64,000 nucleotides of DNA from Oryzias latipes (GCF_002234675.1 NC_019866.2:248001-312000), one strand, 5' to 3'; numbered from the stretch's first letter, positions 33,777 through 45,014 are shown. Notes: a model not told the origin generated them from the sequence alone. A program made the numbers and translations.

Positions 33777-34112
33777 TGTTGCGGTCTGAGTTGGACTGGG
33801 TGGGTGTTGGGCCGCGTTAAAAGTTCTGGAGTTCATTAAACGCATCCTGATTGGCTCTCAGTTCTGTCGCTCAGCCTGTTGTTAGATAATCTGGACCAAT
33901 GGGGTTCAGCTGTGGGCCGAATAAGGGAAATGTGAGGGCTGATGCGGCAGTGAGAGAATATAAAGTTGGGAGAAGCGCTCTCGTCTCGGCGGGAGAGATT
34001 CAGGAGTTGCTGAATTAATTGTACGGCGTTCGTTGCGGTCTGCAGTAACCAGAATAAAGAACCTTAAAAAAGGTTAAGTCTCCGTGCCTCAGTGTGGGAA
34101 AGGGACACTACA
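33777..34112 (+). mobile_element. Solo-LTR-like segment within the hAT
   Basis: About 336 bp starting tgttgcggtctga and ending gggacactaca (TG...CA). It has a TATA-like tataaagttgg near 33960 and aataaag near 34054, spaced as in a retroelement LTR. No matching target duplication was seen, so the call is tentative. Confidence 0.35.
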
Positions 34113-34501
34113 TTATTGTATGGCTCTTTGGAAATTACATTTAAAAATATGTGACGTTTATGGCTCTCTTGGCCAAAAAGGTTCCCGACCCCTGGGATAG
34201 TGCTTAGACTGCTGCCCCCTGATGGACAGAAGGAGAACTGACATTTCTGACAGTCCTCTCACCTGTTGAGGAAGCTCCCTGTGCCTCCTGCAAACATCCT
34301 GCTGTTGAAGGAAGCTGTGGACACTGCTGAACTGCACCTCCTCCACTGCTCCTCCAGCCTCTCTTTAGGTCACGTTCAGACGCACAGCTTCAGACATGAG
34401 GCTCCTGAAGGGAAAACCTTCTGACCAGCTTAAGAGTTCTTCTTTGAAGTGCAATTCTCTAGATGAGCTGAGGGTGGCAGCAGTGAGCAGTGAAGGTCGG
34501 A

Positions 34502-37060
34502 GTGACCGTGTGTTTGTGTGCAGTGACGAGGCCATGAGGAAGGCGGGACCCGGCACCACGACCCACAAGTCTGGCACGGACATGGAGAACCAAGTCTACA
34601 ACAAGGCCAAGACCAGAGTGAGTCTTCCTGGTTGGTGGGACCGAGCTCCGCCTGCATGTTCTCCTCCTGTTACTGAACAGGTCACGCTCAGAACTGACCC
34701 GACCACTGTTTTCCAGGACGAGTATCTTTCACTGGTGGCGCGGCTCATCATCCACTTCAGAGACATCCGTAAGTGTTGCTCTGTGAAACGGGAGTTTGTG
34801 TCCAGCTGTGCTCCAGAACGCAGGACGCAGCTGGAGGAAAGAGGCTCTCAGCGGTTCTCCGGAGCGCTAAGCTGCGAGCCGATTTAGCTGAAGGTTCAGA
34901 GACATTCCAGAGCGAGGAGACGGCGCCGTCTGCTAGCATGAGGAGGTCTGGAGTGATGAGGCTCATGACGGCGCTGTGGTGGTTCTGGATGCTTTGTGAG
35001 ACGTGACGTCATGCCTTCAACCCTCAGCCTGTCCTCTGTCTTTCCACAGATAAGAAGTCCCTGGGGGGTCCAGGTAAGCGGTCCTGCGGTCCTGTTCTGG
35101 ATGGGTTCTGCTCTCTGCTGCAGTCACCGCCGCCATGATCTGACGCTGCATGTTGGATGGGCTTAATGTTGTTTGTCGTCTACCTTCTGCTAGATCCCAT
35201 GAATGCCCTGACTAACCTGACAGGGGTTGGAGTGGGGCCTGGCGCCATCGGAATGGGGCCTCGCCCTGCCGGGGCTCAAGTGGGGGGCATGGGGCCCATG
35301 GGGCAGATGCAGATAGGCCAGCATGTCATGGGAGGGGTGCCTGGAAACCCACAAGGCAGTGAGTGTTTCCTCTGCGTGATGTTTGCTCTCCACAGCGCCC
35401 CCTAGCTGCCATGTGTCTGCTTCAGCATGCTGTGCCTGAGCGTTCAGCCCGTCCGTGACTGCCTCTGAGCTGCCGGCGCCACATCCTCCGCTTCTGTGTC
35501 CGCAGTGTCAACGCCGGCCCAAATGCCCATGCAGACGATGGTGCAGCAGCAGTTCCAGCAGCAGCAGCAGAACCAGCAGCTGCAGCAGCACCAGAACCAG
35601 CAGCTGCAGCAGCACCAGAACCTGCAACAGCAGCTGCAGCAGCAGCAGAACCAGCAGCTGCAGCAGCACCAGAACCTGCAACAGCAGCAGCACCAGAACC
35701 GCTCAATGGCCGCGGTCGGGCAGGTAAACTGACTCCCCCCCCAGGTAACCCCGGCTCTGTGATGAGTCCATCTCTGGAGGACCAGCAGTACATGAAGCAG
35801 CTGTCCAAGTACATCGAGCCGCTTCGCCGCATGATCAACAAGATCGACAAGAATGAACCAGCATCAGAGTTCCACACGTCTGATTCTGGCGGCGTTTTAA
35901 GGGTTAAACCATCCAGAAAAACCCGGTTCTGGAAATCCATCCCTCTGCTGAAATGTCTGAAGTAACTGTAGTAGTTCATGGGGCCATGTCCTACTTTTAC
36001 TACAGTACTCTGCTCTGGTCAGATGCTTTGACGTTCTGATCCGGGACCCTGGAGGAACCTGGACTGGAACCTGAATGAAGGTTGTGACTCCTCCTCCTGT
36101 TGGTTCCTCCTCAGATGATAAGAACTTTCCCAGCGTTCCTCCTCTGCAGCTCAGCATTCCCGCGGATTATCCAGACCAGAGCCCGCTCTGGAGCGACGAC
36201 GGCGAGCAGTACGGTGAGTGTGAGGGCGGCGGCGGCGGGAAGCCTAGGCTGGTAGTGATGCGTTTGTGCGTCCTCAGGTGCCAACAGCTTCCTGCAGAGC
36301 GTGCACCGCAACATGACGTCCAAACTGCTGCAGCTGCCCGACAAACACTCTGTGACGGAGCTGCTCAACACCTGGGCCCAGAGCGTCCGGCAGGCGTGCC
36401 TGTCTGCCGCCTGAAGCCCCGCCCACCTGGGGTGGTCCGCTCATGCCACTGCCTCAATGCATTCTGGGTGACTGAGACTCAACAGACTTCTTTCTTTTTG
36501 GTGGGGCGCTCCTGTTTGTGTTTATGAAAAGTCTTCTTCACATCACCTTCATCGCTTCCTAAAGATTCCCACTGGGGGGGTTGGAGGCCGACGGGCCCCC
36601 TGGTGGGCTAGCCCCCCCTCCCCATGAGGCTGGATCAGACAGACACAGGCTGGGATCAAAGTTTATTGATGTACAGAGTGTTCCTGAAGGCATCAGAAGC
36701 TGAGGGAGAAGGCTCTGTAGGACGGGTTTGTGAAGACGTCGATGCAGCTGCTACTCCCCCCCACTGTCAGCACCTGCAACACACACACCTGCGTCAGAGC
36801 CCCGCCCCCAGGTGGGCACTGCTGCCTTCAGGGCCCCGCCCCCAGGTGGGCACTGCTGCCTTCAGGGCCTCACCCTGTGCTCCGTGCTGCCCGTGTTGAT
36901 CTGCAGCGTGTTCAGGCTCTGCGGCGTGCACGGGATCTGCGCTTTCACTGCCCCCCCCAGCAGACAGTGAGACACAAACTGCCCCTCCCCCACCGCCAGG
37001 ATCTGCACACACCAGAGCGTTAGTGTCGGCGCGAGGGGCGTGTCACCTGCAGCGAGGCGG
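34502..37060. repeat. Segmental duplication, copy B (deleted med15 plus thoc6 3' end)
   Basis: Matches 4485-11139 with few substitutions. The left flank differs from copy A and ends in the intron-1-like sequence ggcagcagtgagcagtgaag. The right side runs on into the rest of thoc6, so this copy is in the ancestral position relative to thoc6. Confidence 0.85.
34524..36414 (+). pseudogene. med15: med15 copy B, internally deleted
   Basis: Exons 2-5 are intact (34524-34617, 34717-34768, 35050-35073, 35194-35358). Exon 6 starts at 35506 but, within the Gln-rich tract, is fused to what is intron 11 in copy A. The frame reads on as QHQNRSMAAVGQ and meets TGA at 35730. The following exon 12 (from 35745) begins in the wrong phase and only 21 bp later, too short an intron to splice. 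Exon 12 lacks 9 nt and loses its donor, being fused at 35857 to intron 16. Exons 13-16 are gone. Exons 17 (36115-36213) and 18 (36278-36414, TGA) are intact. With exon 1 at 13880 the readable product is about 209 aa, KIX plus poly-Gln only. Confidence 0.9.
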
Positions 37061-40000
37061 AGGCTCACCGTGTCCTGGTGGAAGGCGGCGTGGCGCTGGC
37101 AGCCGCTCAGCGGGAAGACGGAGGTGGGTGACAGCGAGCGGAGGTGCCAAAGGGACAGAGCTGGGCCCCCCCCGCACACCTGCAGGAGGACAGACAGCTC
37201 AGCTGCGCAGATGCAGACGCATGCACACAAGCTCACTCAGACTTTGAATGACTCAGCAGTTTCTGCCTCTGAACAGATTCTGCAGATTTTTTCTCCAAGG
37301 TTTCTGTGAAGTCTGTGGTTCTGAAACCCGGTTCTGTGATGGTTCTGAAGCCGGTGTGACTCAACATCATCTGTTGTTTTCTCTGGATCTGCTTTGTAAA
37401 ATGTTTCACCAGGTGTGGGACGCTCCCATTGGCTGTATATAGAGATTGACTCCTCCCCCTGGCATTCAGAATAGGAAGTACCTGTGGGCTCCAACAATCA
37501 GGAAATCAGGGTTTGATTCCCAGGATTCGTGATGGGCTGAATGCAGCGAGGGTCTATATGTTAACGATTCGATTCTGATCATCATCTGTGGTTCCTGATC
37601 CGATTCCTGCTCCATTTTGGTTCATATTGAACGACTGGATCCAGATCCTCTGTCCTAAAGTGGATCCAGATCCTCTGTCCTAAAGTGGATCCAGATCCTC
37701 TGACCTAAAGTGGATCCAGATCCTCTGTCCTAAAGTGGATCCAGATCCTCTGTCCTAAAGTGGATCCAGATCCTCTGTCCTAAAGTGGATCCAGATCCTC
37801 TGACCTGAAGTGGGTCCAGATCCTCTGACCTAAAGTGGATCCAGATCCTCTGTCCTAAAGTGGATCCAGATCCTCTGACCTAAAGTGGATCCAGATCCTC
37901 TGTCCTAAAGTGGATCCAGATCCTCTGACCTAAAGTGGATCCAGATCATCTGTCCTAAAGTGGATCCAGATCCTCTGTCCTAAAGTGGATCCAGATCCTC
38001 TGCCTTAAAGTGGATCCAGATCCTCTGCCTTAAAGTGGATCCAGATCCTCTGCCTTAAAGTGGATCCAGATCCTCTGCCTTAAAGTGGATCCAGATCCAG
38101 ATCCTCTGTCCTGAAGTGGATCCAGATCCTCTGTCCTAAAGTGGATCCAGATCCTCTGTCCTAAAGTGGATCCAGATCCTCTGACCTGAAGTGGATCCAG
38201 ATCCTCTGACCTAAAGTGGATCCAGATCCTCTGTCCTAAAGTGGATCCAGATCCTCTGTCCTAAAGTGGATCCAGATCCTCTGTCCTAAAGTGGATCCAG
38301 ATCCTCTGTCCTAAAGTGGATCCAGATCCTCTGACCTGAAGTGGATCCAGATCCTCTGACCTAAAGTGGATCCAGATCCTCTGTCCTAAAGTGGATCCAG
38401 ATCCTCTGACCTAAAGTGGATCCAGATCCTCTGACCTAAAGTGGATCCAGATCCTCTGTCCTAAAGTGGATCCAGATCCTCTGTCCTAAAGTGGATCCAG
38501 ATCCTCTGTCCTAAAGTGGATCCAGATCCTCTGACCTAAAGTGGATCCAGATCCTCTGACCTAAAGTGGATCCAGATCCTCTGTCCTAAAGTGGATCCAG
38601 ATCCTCTGACCTAACGTGGATCCAGATCCTCTGACCTAAAGTGGATCCAGATCCTCTGACCTAAAGTGGATCCAGATCCTCTGACCTAAAGTGGATCCAG
38701 ATCCTCTGTCCTAAAGTGGATCCAGATCCTCTTCATCTAAACTTCCAGACAGAAATTCCTGCTCCTGAACAGTTTTCCAGATTCTTGGATTTCTTCCAGA
38801 TCATCAAGTTAATGAAATCTGTGTCCAAACCAACAAGTAAACTAGAATGAATGTCAAATCCATTCACATGTTAGTTTCCTAAAGTTCACCACTGTTGTTT
38901 TTCCACATCCAAAGAATCCAAAGGGAACATTCTTAGAACATTCTAGACACTGGATGGTCACATGACTTTATTCACAGTCTGTCCACACATTGGACTGGAA
39001 TGATGGACTATTCTGTGTTGATGACATCACACGTGTGTCGTCTGCTGTGATTGGTCGGTTTTATCTTCTAGTAACATAAACCTGCAGTACCTCAATCGAT
39101 GGTATCGTCCGATATCGATTATTGATTTATCCGTTTTTAAATGATTTTTTAACGGTCAACTTGCTTCACACTACTGCCTACCAAGGTAGCGGTCTCCCTG
39201 TGCCGGTCCCCAGCCCAGGTAGAACACGGGGTTGTGACCTGAAGGACTCTGCCTGACCACCTGTGCTGATCTGACTGCTGATTGGCTGTGGCGACCAAGC
39301 TGGCAGGTGAACAACAGAACAACCTCAGAACCTCTGACTGAGGAAGACTCCTGACAGAGGAAGACTCCTGACTGAGGAAGACTCCTGACAGAGGAAGACT
39401 CCTGACAGAGGAAGACTCCTGACAGAGGAAGACTCCTGACAGAGGAAGACTCCTGACAGAGGAAGACTCCTCGGTGAGGAAGACTCCTGACTGAGGAAGA
39501 CTCCTCGGTGAGGAAGACTCCTGACTGAGGAAGACTCCTGACTGAGGAAGACTCCTGACTGAGGAAGACTCCTCGGTGAGGAAGACTCCTGACTGAGGAA
39601 GACTCCTGACAGAGGAAGACTCCTGACAGAGGAAGACTCCTGACAGAGGAAGACTCCTGACTGAGGAAGACTCCTGACTGAGGAAGACTCCTGACTGAGG
39701 AAGACTCCTGACAGAGGAAGACTCCTGACAGAGGAAGACTCCTGACAGAGGAAGACTCCTGACAGAGGAAGACTCCTCGGTGAGGAAGACTCCTGACTGA
39801 GGAAGACTCCTGACTGAGGAAGACTCCTCGGTGAGGAAGACTCCTGACTGAGGAAGACTCCTGACTGAGGAAGACTCCTGACTGAGGAAGACTCCTGACA
39901 GAGGGAGACTCCTCGGTGAGGAAGGGCTGGGAAACGTTCCCAGTGACCCGAACGCCTCCAATCTTCTTACCATCCAGTCAGAGTCGGTGGTCAGGCAGCT

Positions 40001-43000
40001 GATCCATTTTCCGTGCTGGGGCCGTGCGCACACCTGAAAGACGTGCACGAGGATCAGAACCCGTCCGTCAGCCTGATGGATCCGAGCCCCCCCCCCTCCC
40101 CCCGCCAACCCCCCAGACCTCACCTCGTACTTGTGGACCTCCAGGCAGTGAACGCACCGCCCGGTCCTGCTGTCTGCAGAGCGTCATCATCATCATCATC
40201 ATCGTCACTAAAGGATGAAGCTCAAAGACGGCAGCTGTCACTCACCCCACATCCTCACCACTCCGTCCTCTCCACCCGACAGAAGCTCCGCCTCCCGCTC
40301 TCTCATGCACAAGCAGTGCACGTAATCCGTGTGTCCGTGAAGGACCGCCTACAGAAACACAGGTGAGGAAGATGGAGCTCTGCCACGAACACACAGCACT
40401 CGAACGCACCTTAAAGACGCCATGTTCCAGGTCCAAGACGTGAATGTTGTTGTCTCCGCCCCCCAGCGCCAGACTGTTGTCCTGATGACACACACGCGGA
40501 ATGCTTGGTGTGAGTGTGTACATCAGCATGTGCACGTGCGTGTAGTGGCGTGCGTCTCACCCGTGGGTTGAACGCCATGGCGTTGATCTCTGGGATCTCC
40601 AGACTGGAGCTGCAGGAACAACACGGGTGGTTGTGCAGGTGTGCGTCTGTTTGTGTGCGTCTGTGTGTGTGCGTCTGTGTGTGTGCGTCTGTGTGTGTGC
40701 GTCTGTGTGTACGCGTCTGTGTGTACGCGTCTGTGTGTGCGTGTGTGTGTGCGTCTGTGTGTGTGTGCGTCTGTGTGTGTGTGCGTCTGTGTGTGCGTCT
40801 GTGTGTGCGTCTCTTTGTGTGCGTCTGTGTGTGTGCGTCTGTGTGTGTGCGTCTGTGTGTGTGCGTCTGTGTGTGTGCGTCTGTGTGTGTGCGTCTGTGT
40901 GTGCGTCTGTGTGTGTGCGTCTGTGTGTGTGCGTCTGTGTGTGTGCGTCTGTGTGTGTGCGTCTGTGTGTGCGTCTGTGTGTGTGCGTCTGTGTGTGTGC
41001 GTCTGTGTGTGTGCGTCTGTGTGTGTGCGTCTGTGTGTGCGTCTGTGTGTGCGTCTGTGTGTGCGTCTGTGTGTGTGCGTCTGTGTGTGTGCGTCTGTGT
41101 GTGCGCGTCTGTGCGCGTCTGTGTGTGCGTGTGTGTGTGCGTCTGTGTGTGCGTCTGTGTGTGTGCGTCTCTTTGTGCGCGTCTGTGTGTGCGCGTCTGT
41201 GGGTGCGCGTCTGTGTGTGCGCGTCTGTGTGTGCGTCTGTGTGTGTGCCTCTGTGTGTGTGTGTCTGTGTTTGCGTCGGTGTGTGCGTCTGTGTATGTGC
41301 GTCTGGGTGTGCGTCTGGGTGTGCGTCTGTGTGTGTGCGTCTGTGTGTGTGCGTCTGTGTGTGCGTCTGTGTGTGCGTCTATGTGTGCGTCTATGTGTGC
41401 GTCTGTGTGTGTGCGTCTGTGTGTGTGCGTCTGCGTGTGTGCGTCTGTGTGTGCGTCTGTGTATGTGCGTCTGTGTATGTGCGTCTGTGTATGTGCGTCT
41501 GTGTGTGCGTCTGTGTGTGCGTCTGTGTGTGTGCGTCTGTGTGTGTGCGTCTGTGTGTGTGCGTCTGTGTGTGCGCGTCTGTGTGTGCGCGTCTGTGTGT
41601 GCGCGTCTGTGTGTGCGTCTGTGTGTGTGCGTCTGGGTGTGCGTCTGGGTGTGCGTCTGTGTGTGTGCGTCTGTGTGTGTGCGTCTGTGTGTGGGTCTGT
41701 GTGTGCGTCTATGTGTGCGTCTATGTGTGCGTCTGTGTGTGCGCGTCTGTGTGTGCGCGTCTGTGTGTGCGCGTCTGTGTGTGCGCGTCTGTGTGTGCGC
41801 GTCTGTGTGTGCGCGTCTGTATGTGCGTCTGTGTATGTGCGTCTGTGTGTGCGTCTGGGTGTGCGTCTGGGTGTGCGTCTCTGTGTGTGCATCTGTGTGT
41901 GTGCGTCTGTGTGTGCGCGTCTGTGTGTGCGTCTATGTGTGCGTCTGTGTGTGTGCGTCTGTGTGTGTGCGTCTGTGTGTGTGCGTCTGTGTGTGTGCGT
42001 CTGTGTGTGTGTGCGTCTGTGTGTGTGTGCGTCTGTGTGTGCGTCTGTGTGTGCGTCTGTGTGCGCGTCTGTGTGTGTGCGTCTGTGTGTGTGCGTCTGT
42101 GTGTCTGTGTGTGCGTCTGTGTGTGCGTCTGTGTGTGTGCGTCTCTGTGTGCGTCTCTGTGTGCGTCTCTGTGTGCGTCTCTGTGTGCGTCTCTGTGTGT
42201 GCGTCTCTGTGTGTGCGTCTCTGTGTGTGCGTCTCTGTGTGTGCGTCTGTGTGTGCGTCTGTGTGGGTGCGTCTCTGTGTGGGTGCGTCTGTGTGGGTGC
42301 GTCTCTGTGTGCGTCTGTGTGTGTGCGTCTGTGTGGGTGCGTCTGTGTGTGCGTCTGTGTGTGTGCGTCTGTGTGGGTGCGTCTGTGTGGGTGCGTCTGT
42401 GTGGGTGCGTCTCTGTGTGCGTCTCTGTGTGCGTCTCTGTGTGCGTCTCTGTGTGCGTCTCTGTGTGCGTCTGTGTGTGCGTCTGTGTGTGTGCGTCTGT
42501 GTGTGCGTCTGTGTGTGCGTCTCTTTGTGTGCGTCTCTTTGTGTGCGTCTGTGTGGGTGCGTCTGTGTGTGTGCGTCTGTGTGTGCGTCTGTGTGTGCGT
42601 CTGTGTGTGCGTCTCTGTGTGCGTCTCTGTGTGCGTCTCTGTGTGCGTCTCTGTGTGCGTCTCTGTGTGCGTCTGTGTGTGCGTCTGTGTGTGCGTCTGT
42701 GTGTGCGTCTGTGTGTGCGTCTCTTTGTGTGCGTCTGTGTGTGTGCGTCTGTGTGTGCGTCTCTTTGTGTGCGTCTGTGTGTGTGCGTCTGTGTGTGTGC
42801 GTCTGTGTGTGCGTCTCTTTGTGTGCGTCTGTGTGTGTGTGTCTATGTGTGTGTGCGTCTCTGTGTGTGTCTGTGTGTGTCTGTGTGTGCGTCTCTTCGT
42901 GTGCGTCTGTGTGTGCGTCTCTTTGTGTGTCTGTGTGTGTCTGTGTGTGCGTGTTCTCACCTGTAAGTGGGTCTCTTGCTCCACAGGGGCTTTACGCTCT

Positions 43001-44305
43001 GAGGACAAAGGGCAGGAGGTCACCTGGAGGTCCAGGAGGACTGGGGTTCTGGTTCCGAGGAGCCTCACCTTCTTGCTGAGCTCGGTCCAGCTCCAGGCGC
43101 TGACCTCGCCGTTTCCAGCACTCAGCAGGACGCCGTCCGCCGACAGAAGGCTGAAGACTGGACCCTCGTGAGCTGCAGGACGAGACCCAACGTTCAACTA
43201 GAACCTTCTGCCGGACCCGGACCACGATCACCGGAAGAACCTTCTCCTGGACCCGGTCCAGCCGGACGGACTCACCTGTGAATGTCAGGACCGGTTTGAG
43301 GCTGGCGGCACCGGCATCTGGGCTGAGAGCTGCTGACAAACTGGAGACGGAGACACAGCTGAGAGCGCCGCCGTGCGCGCCCGCCCGCCCGTGCACGGCG
43401 GCGCTCGTTTCGCTCACCTGAACAGGCCGATCTCCCCGTAGTTGTTCCCGGCCGCCAGGAAGCGTCCGCAGGGAGAGAAGCTCTGAGAGAAGACGGACAT
43501 GTGGAGCAGCTGGGGGCGGAACCAGAGTCCGGTTAGAACATCCAGAACAGCAGCTACTCATCCAGAACTTTGGTTCTTTTCTCAGTCACATTGAATCGGA
43601 ACCAGACCGTGGTCTGGTGAAGTGCGGTCCGGCCAGCCGTCACTGAGTTTTAGCGTAAAATGTTTACATCCTGGTTTCTGGTCCACAAAGACGGTAAAGC
43701 GCTAATATCAGCCGAGTTATTTGATGTACAAATGTATTCATTAGATTGCATGTCTGGTCATTCAGCTCGTTCTAAGGTGACTGTCGGTGGATTATTGTTG
43801 GTTATGATGTTCATGACCATCACAGCCATATGGAGCTTTATAAACATGTTATACTATGGACGAGGAAGCCTGAGTGGGACTCGAACCTGAATTTCTCTCC
43901 AGTTAATTAGCGCTTTACCGGGACGCGTGTACCGTGAAGCATGATGTAACACCCCCCCCCCCTCCCCCCCAGGGGATGTGTCATAAATAAAGCCTCCATT
44001 AATATCAGTTTGCTGCGTTTGGCTGAAGTCGCTGCGGTTTTTCTACCAAATGTTTTTACTGATGTTCTGTTCAGAATGAAGGTTCTGGATCAGGTATTGG
44101 ACTTTGTGGTTCTGTGGCTCCGTATTCCTTTACGGTTTATTCGCCAGCGGAAACGGAACCTGAGCGGGGTTCGGATGATGAAGCCGTCTGTCTGAGTCTC
44201 CTCCTCCGTGGACGGACTTCAGGCTCGGTTCGATAAAAGTGACACCGGGATTCTGTGCGCGCGAACCGAGTCCGTGTTCGGGTAACTCACCTCGACCGGT
44301 CCCAT
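36693..44305 (-). CDS. thoc6: THO complex subunit 6 (WD40 protein), complete
   Basis: THOC6 is a WD40-propeller subunit of the nuclear THO/TREX complex, which couples transcription and splicing to mRNA export. Minus-strand exons, in coding order: 44305-44291 (MGPVE), 43509-43418, 43340-43276, 43172-43069, 42998-42961, 40609-40561, 40481-40410, 40348-40246, 40173-40124, 40033-39971, 37179-37069, 37002-36874, 36773-36693. All have GT-AG borders and consistent phase, giving 972 nt, 323 aa plus stop (human 341). Diagnostic segments are [89 protein letters not shown] and the C-terminus [15 protein letters not shown]. Introns 5 (42960-40610) and 10 (39970-37180) are dominated by minisatellites. It lies tail-to-tail with med15. 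Confidence 0.96.
37638..38732. repeat. 25-bp minisatellite in thoc6 intron 10
   Basis: About 44 units containing gtggatccagatcctctg followed by tcctaaa, acctaaa or ccttaaa. Each unit carries a GGATCC site. Units are highly homogeneous, with one partial duplication near 38092. Flanking intron sequence 37180-37637 and 38733-39334 shows nothing else identifiable. Confidence 0.97.
39335..39925. repeat. 17-bp minisatellite in thoc6 intron 10
   Basis: About 34 units of gaggaagactcctgaca or variants with ctga and cggt in place of caga. Three units make 51 nt, so one minus-strand frame stays open for over 200 codons. This is a by-product, not a gene. Confidence 0.95.
40630..42955. repeat. GTGTGCGTCT-type satellite filling thoc6 intron 5
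   Basis: About 2.3 kb of 10-12 bp units of gtgtgcgtct and gtgtgtgcgtct with variants (cgcgtct, gggtgcgtct, ctctttgtgt). It occupies nearly the whole intron between the thoc6 exons at 40561-40609 and 42961-42998. Long ORFs in all three plus frames and one minus frame are simple-repeat artefacts. Confidence 0.97.
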
Positions 44306-44404
44306 CCTGCCGCCGACCTGGAACCCCCAGAACCGAACAACACTGAACTTCCAGACAATAAACCTAGCGGCGCACAAGGCGCGAAAACCTCTGGCTCGAG
44401 AATA

Positions 44405-44412
44405 TGACGTCA
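44405..44412. promoter_or_regulatory. CRE palindrome TGACGTCA, thoc6 promoter
   Basis: A perfect cAMP-response element lies 100 bp upstream of the thoc6 ATG on the minus strand, in GC-rich DNA. CREB/ATF binding is inferred from the motif. Confidence 0.6.
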
Positions 44413-44423
44413 CAGGAACGCAC

Positions 44424-44443
44424 GGCATGCTGGGAGTTGTAGT
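44424..44443 (-). promoter_or_regulatory. ZNF143/THAP11-type (SBS) element, thoc6 promoter
   Basis: On the minus strand actacaactcccagcatgcc matches the long SBS motif found at many vertebrate housekeeping promoters. It sits about 120 bp upstream of the thoc6 start codon and next to the CRE, supporting the promoter here. Confidence 0.7.
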
Positions 44444-44445
44444 GG

Positions 44446-45014
44446 TGTGACAAAGATTTCTGACCTGATGGCTCAGCAGGAACAGTTGAGCTTTTTCTAA
44501 TCAGCTGCTGTGTGCGTGTGTGTGTGTGTGAGTGTGTGTGTGGGTGGGTGTGTGCGTGAGTGTGGGTGTGCGTGAGTGTGTGTGCGTGAGTGTGTGTACT
44601 TAGAAGGATTTTATTGATTCAACAGCTGAACCTGCAACCTCTGACAGATCCATTTGATCCAGTTTCTTACCGACAAAACCGAGTCAGAGCCGCAAAATCT
44701 CAGTACTCCACAAACGGTTCTGCTGCAGCAGAAGATCAGAACCTGAGCTTTAAACTGTTTCAAATATTGGGATTGAAAGCATTGGTTAGGAAGTTCACAC
44801 GGACTCCACAAAGTATGTCTGCTTTCTTTTATTTTTTTCTTCAACACCAACAAAGGCTACAAATACAAAAAAGCCTTTTTACCCGTCTCAAACCCTGACC
44901 CACTTCTCTGCACACATTAAGCGTCTCATAGAAAAGACATAAATGCTGCTGTGGAGAAGGTCCACAGGTTCCTGGGGGGGCACCTCACTAACCACCTGTC
45001 CTCCTCCACCAACT
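44446..45014. other. Spacer with a GT microsatellite, no gene seen
   Basis: A gtgtgtgtgagtgtgtg-type microsatellite lies at about 44510-44600. The rest up to the satellite shows no exon. A short stretch at 44940-45010 (ggtccacaggttcctggggg) has no match here. Confidence 0.4.

Larger units (their letters stand above)
32970..34194. mobile_element. Non-autonomous hAT element, 1,225 bp, with 8-bp target-site duplication
   Basis: Inverted termini are caggggtcgggaacctatgg at 32970 and ggttcccgacccctg ending at 34194, followed or preceded by ggctcttt-type sub-terminal repeats. The flanking ggatagtg is duplicated at 32962-32969 and 34195-34202. No transposase is present. The interior contains a strong hairpin, a second inverted-repeat element and an LTR-like segment, annotated separately. 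Confidence 0.92.
32740..34220 (+). mobile_element. Rex3/RTE-like 3' end, split by a hAT element
   Basis: The pieces 32740-32969 and 34195-34220 join into a sequence resembling the 3' coding end of Rex3-type LINEs: agctcagacatctggtgtgg, gtggatgcctcctgggcgtc, gaagacccaggacttgctg and gaggaggtggatggagag, then cttagactgctgcccc. The hAT at 32970-34194 lies between them. Confidence 0.65.
13948..34523 (+). other. Putative med15 intron 1, packed with nested transposons
   Basis: The segment starts with a good donor (gtgagaacc) after exon 1 and ends with the acceptor tgtttgtgtgcag before exon 2 of copy B. Apart from about 14000-14880 and 34203-34501, which look unique, nearly all of it is transposable-element sequence. 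That this is one intron is inferred from order, strand and phase. Confidence 0.6.

Noticed and set aside
37638..38732. Regular 25-bp repeats considered as a CRISPR-like array
   Set aside because: Units are contiguous with no unique spacers, the DNA is vertebrate, and the array lies in a thoc6 intron.
39149..40123. 324-codon minus-strand ORF ([14 protein letters not shown] repeats)
   Set aside because: It covers a 17-bp minisatellite and overlaps one genuine thoc6 exon (39971-40033) by chance continuation.
40411..43197. Very long ORFs (about 780-930 codons) of Cys/Val or His/Thr repeats
   Set aside because: A GTGTGCGTCT satellite inside thoc6 intron 5. Only its ends coincide with true thoc6 exons.
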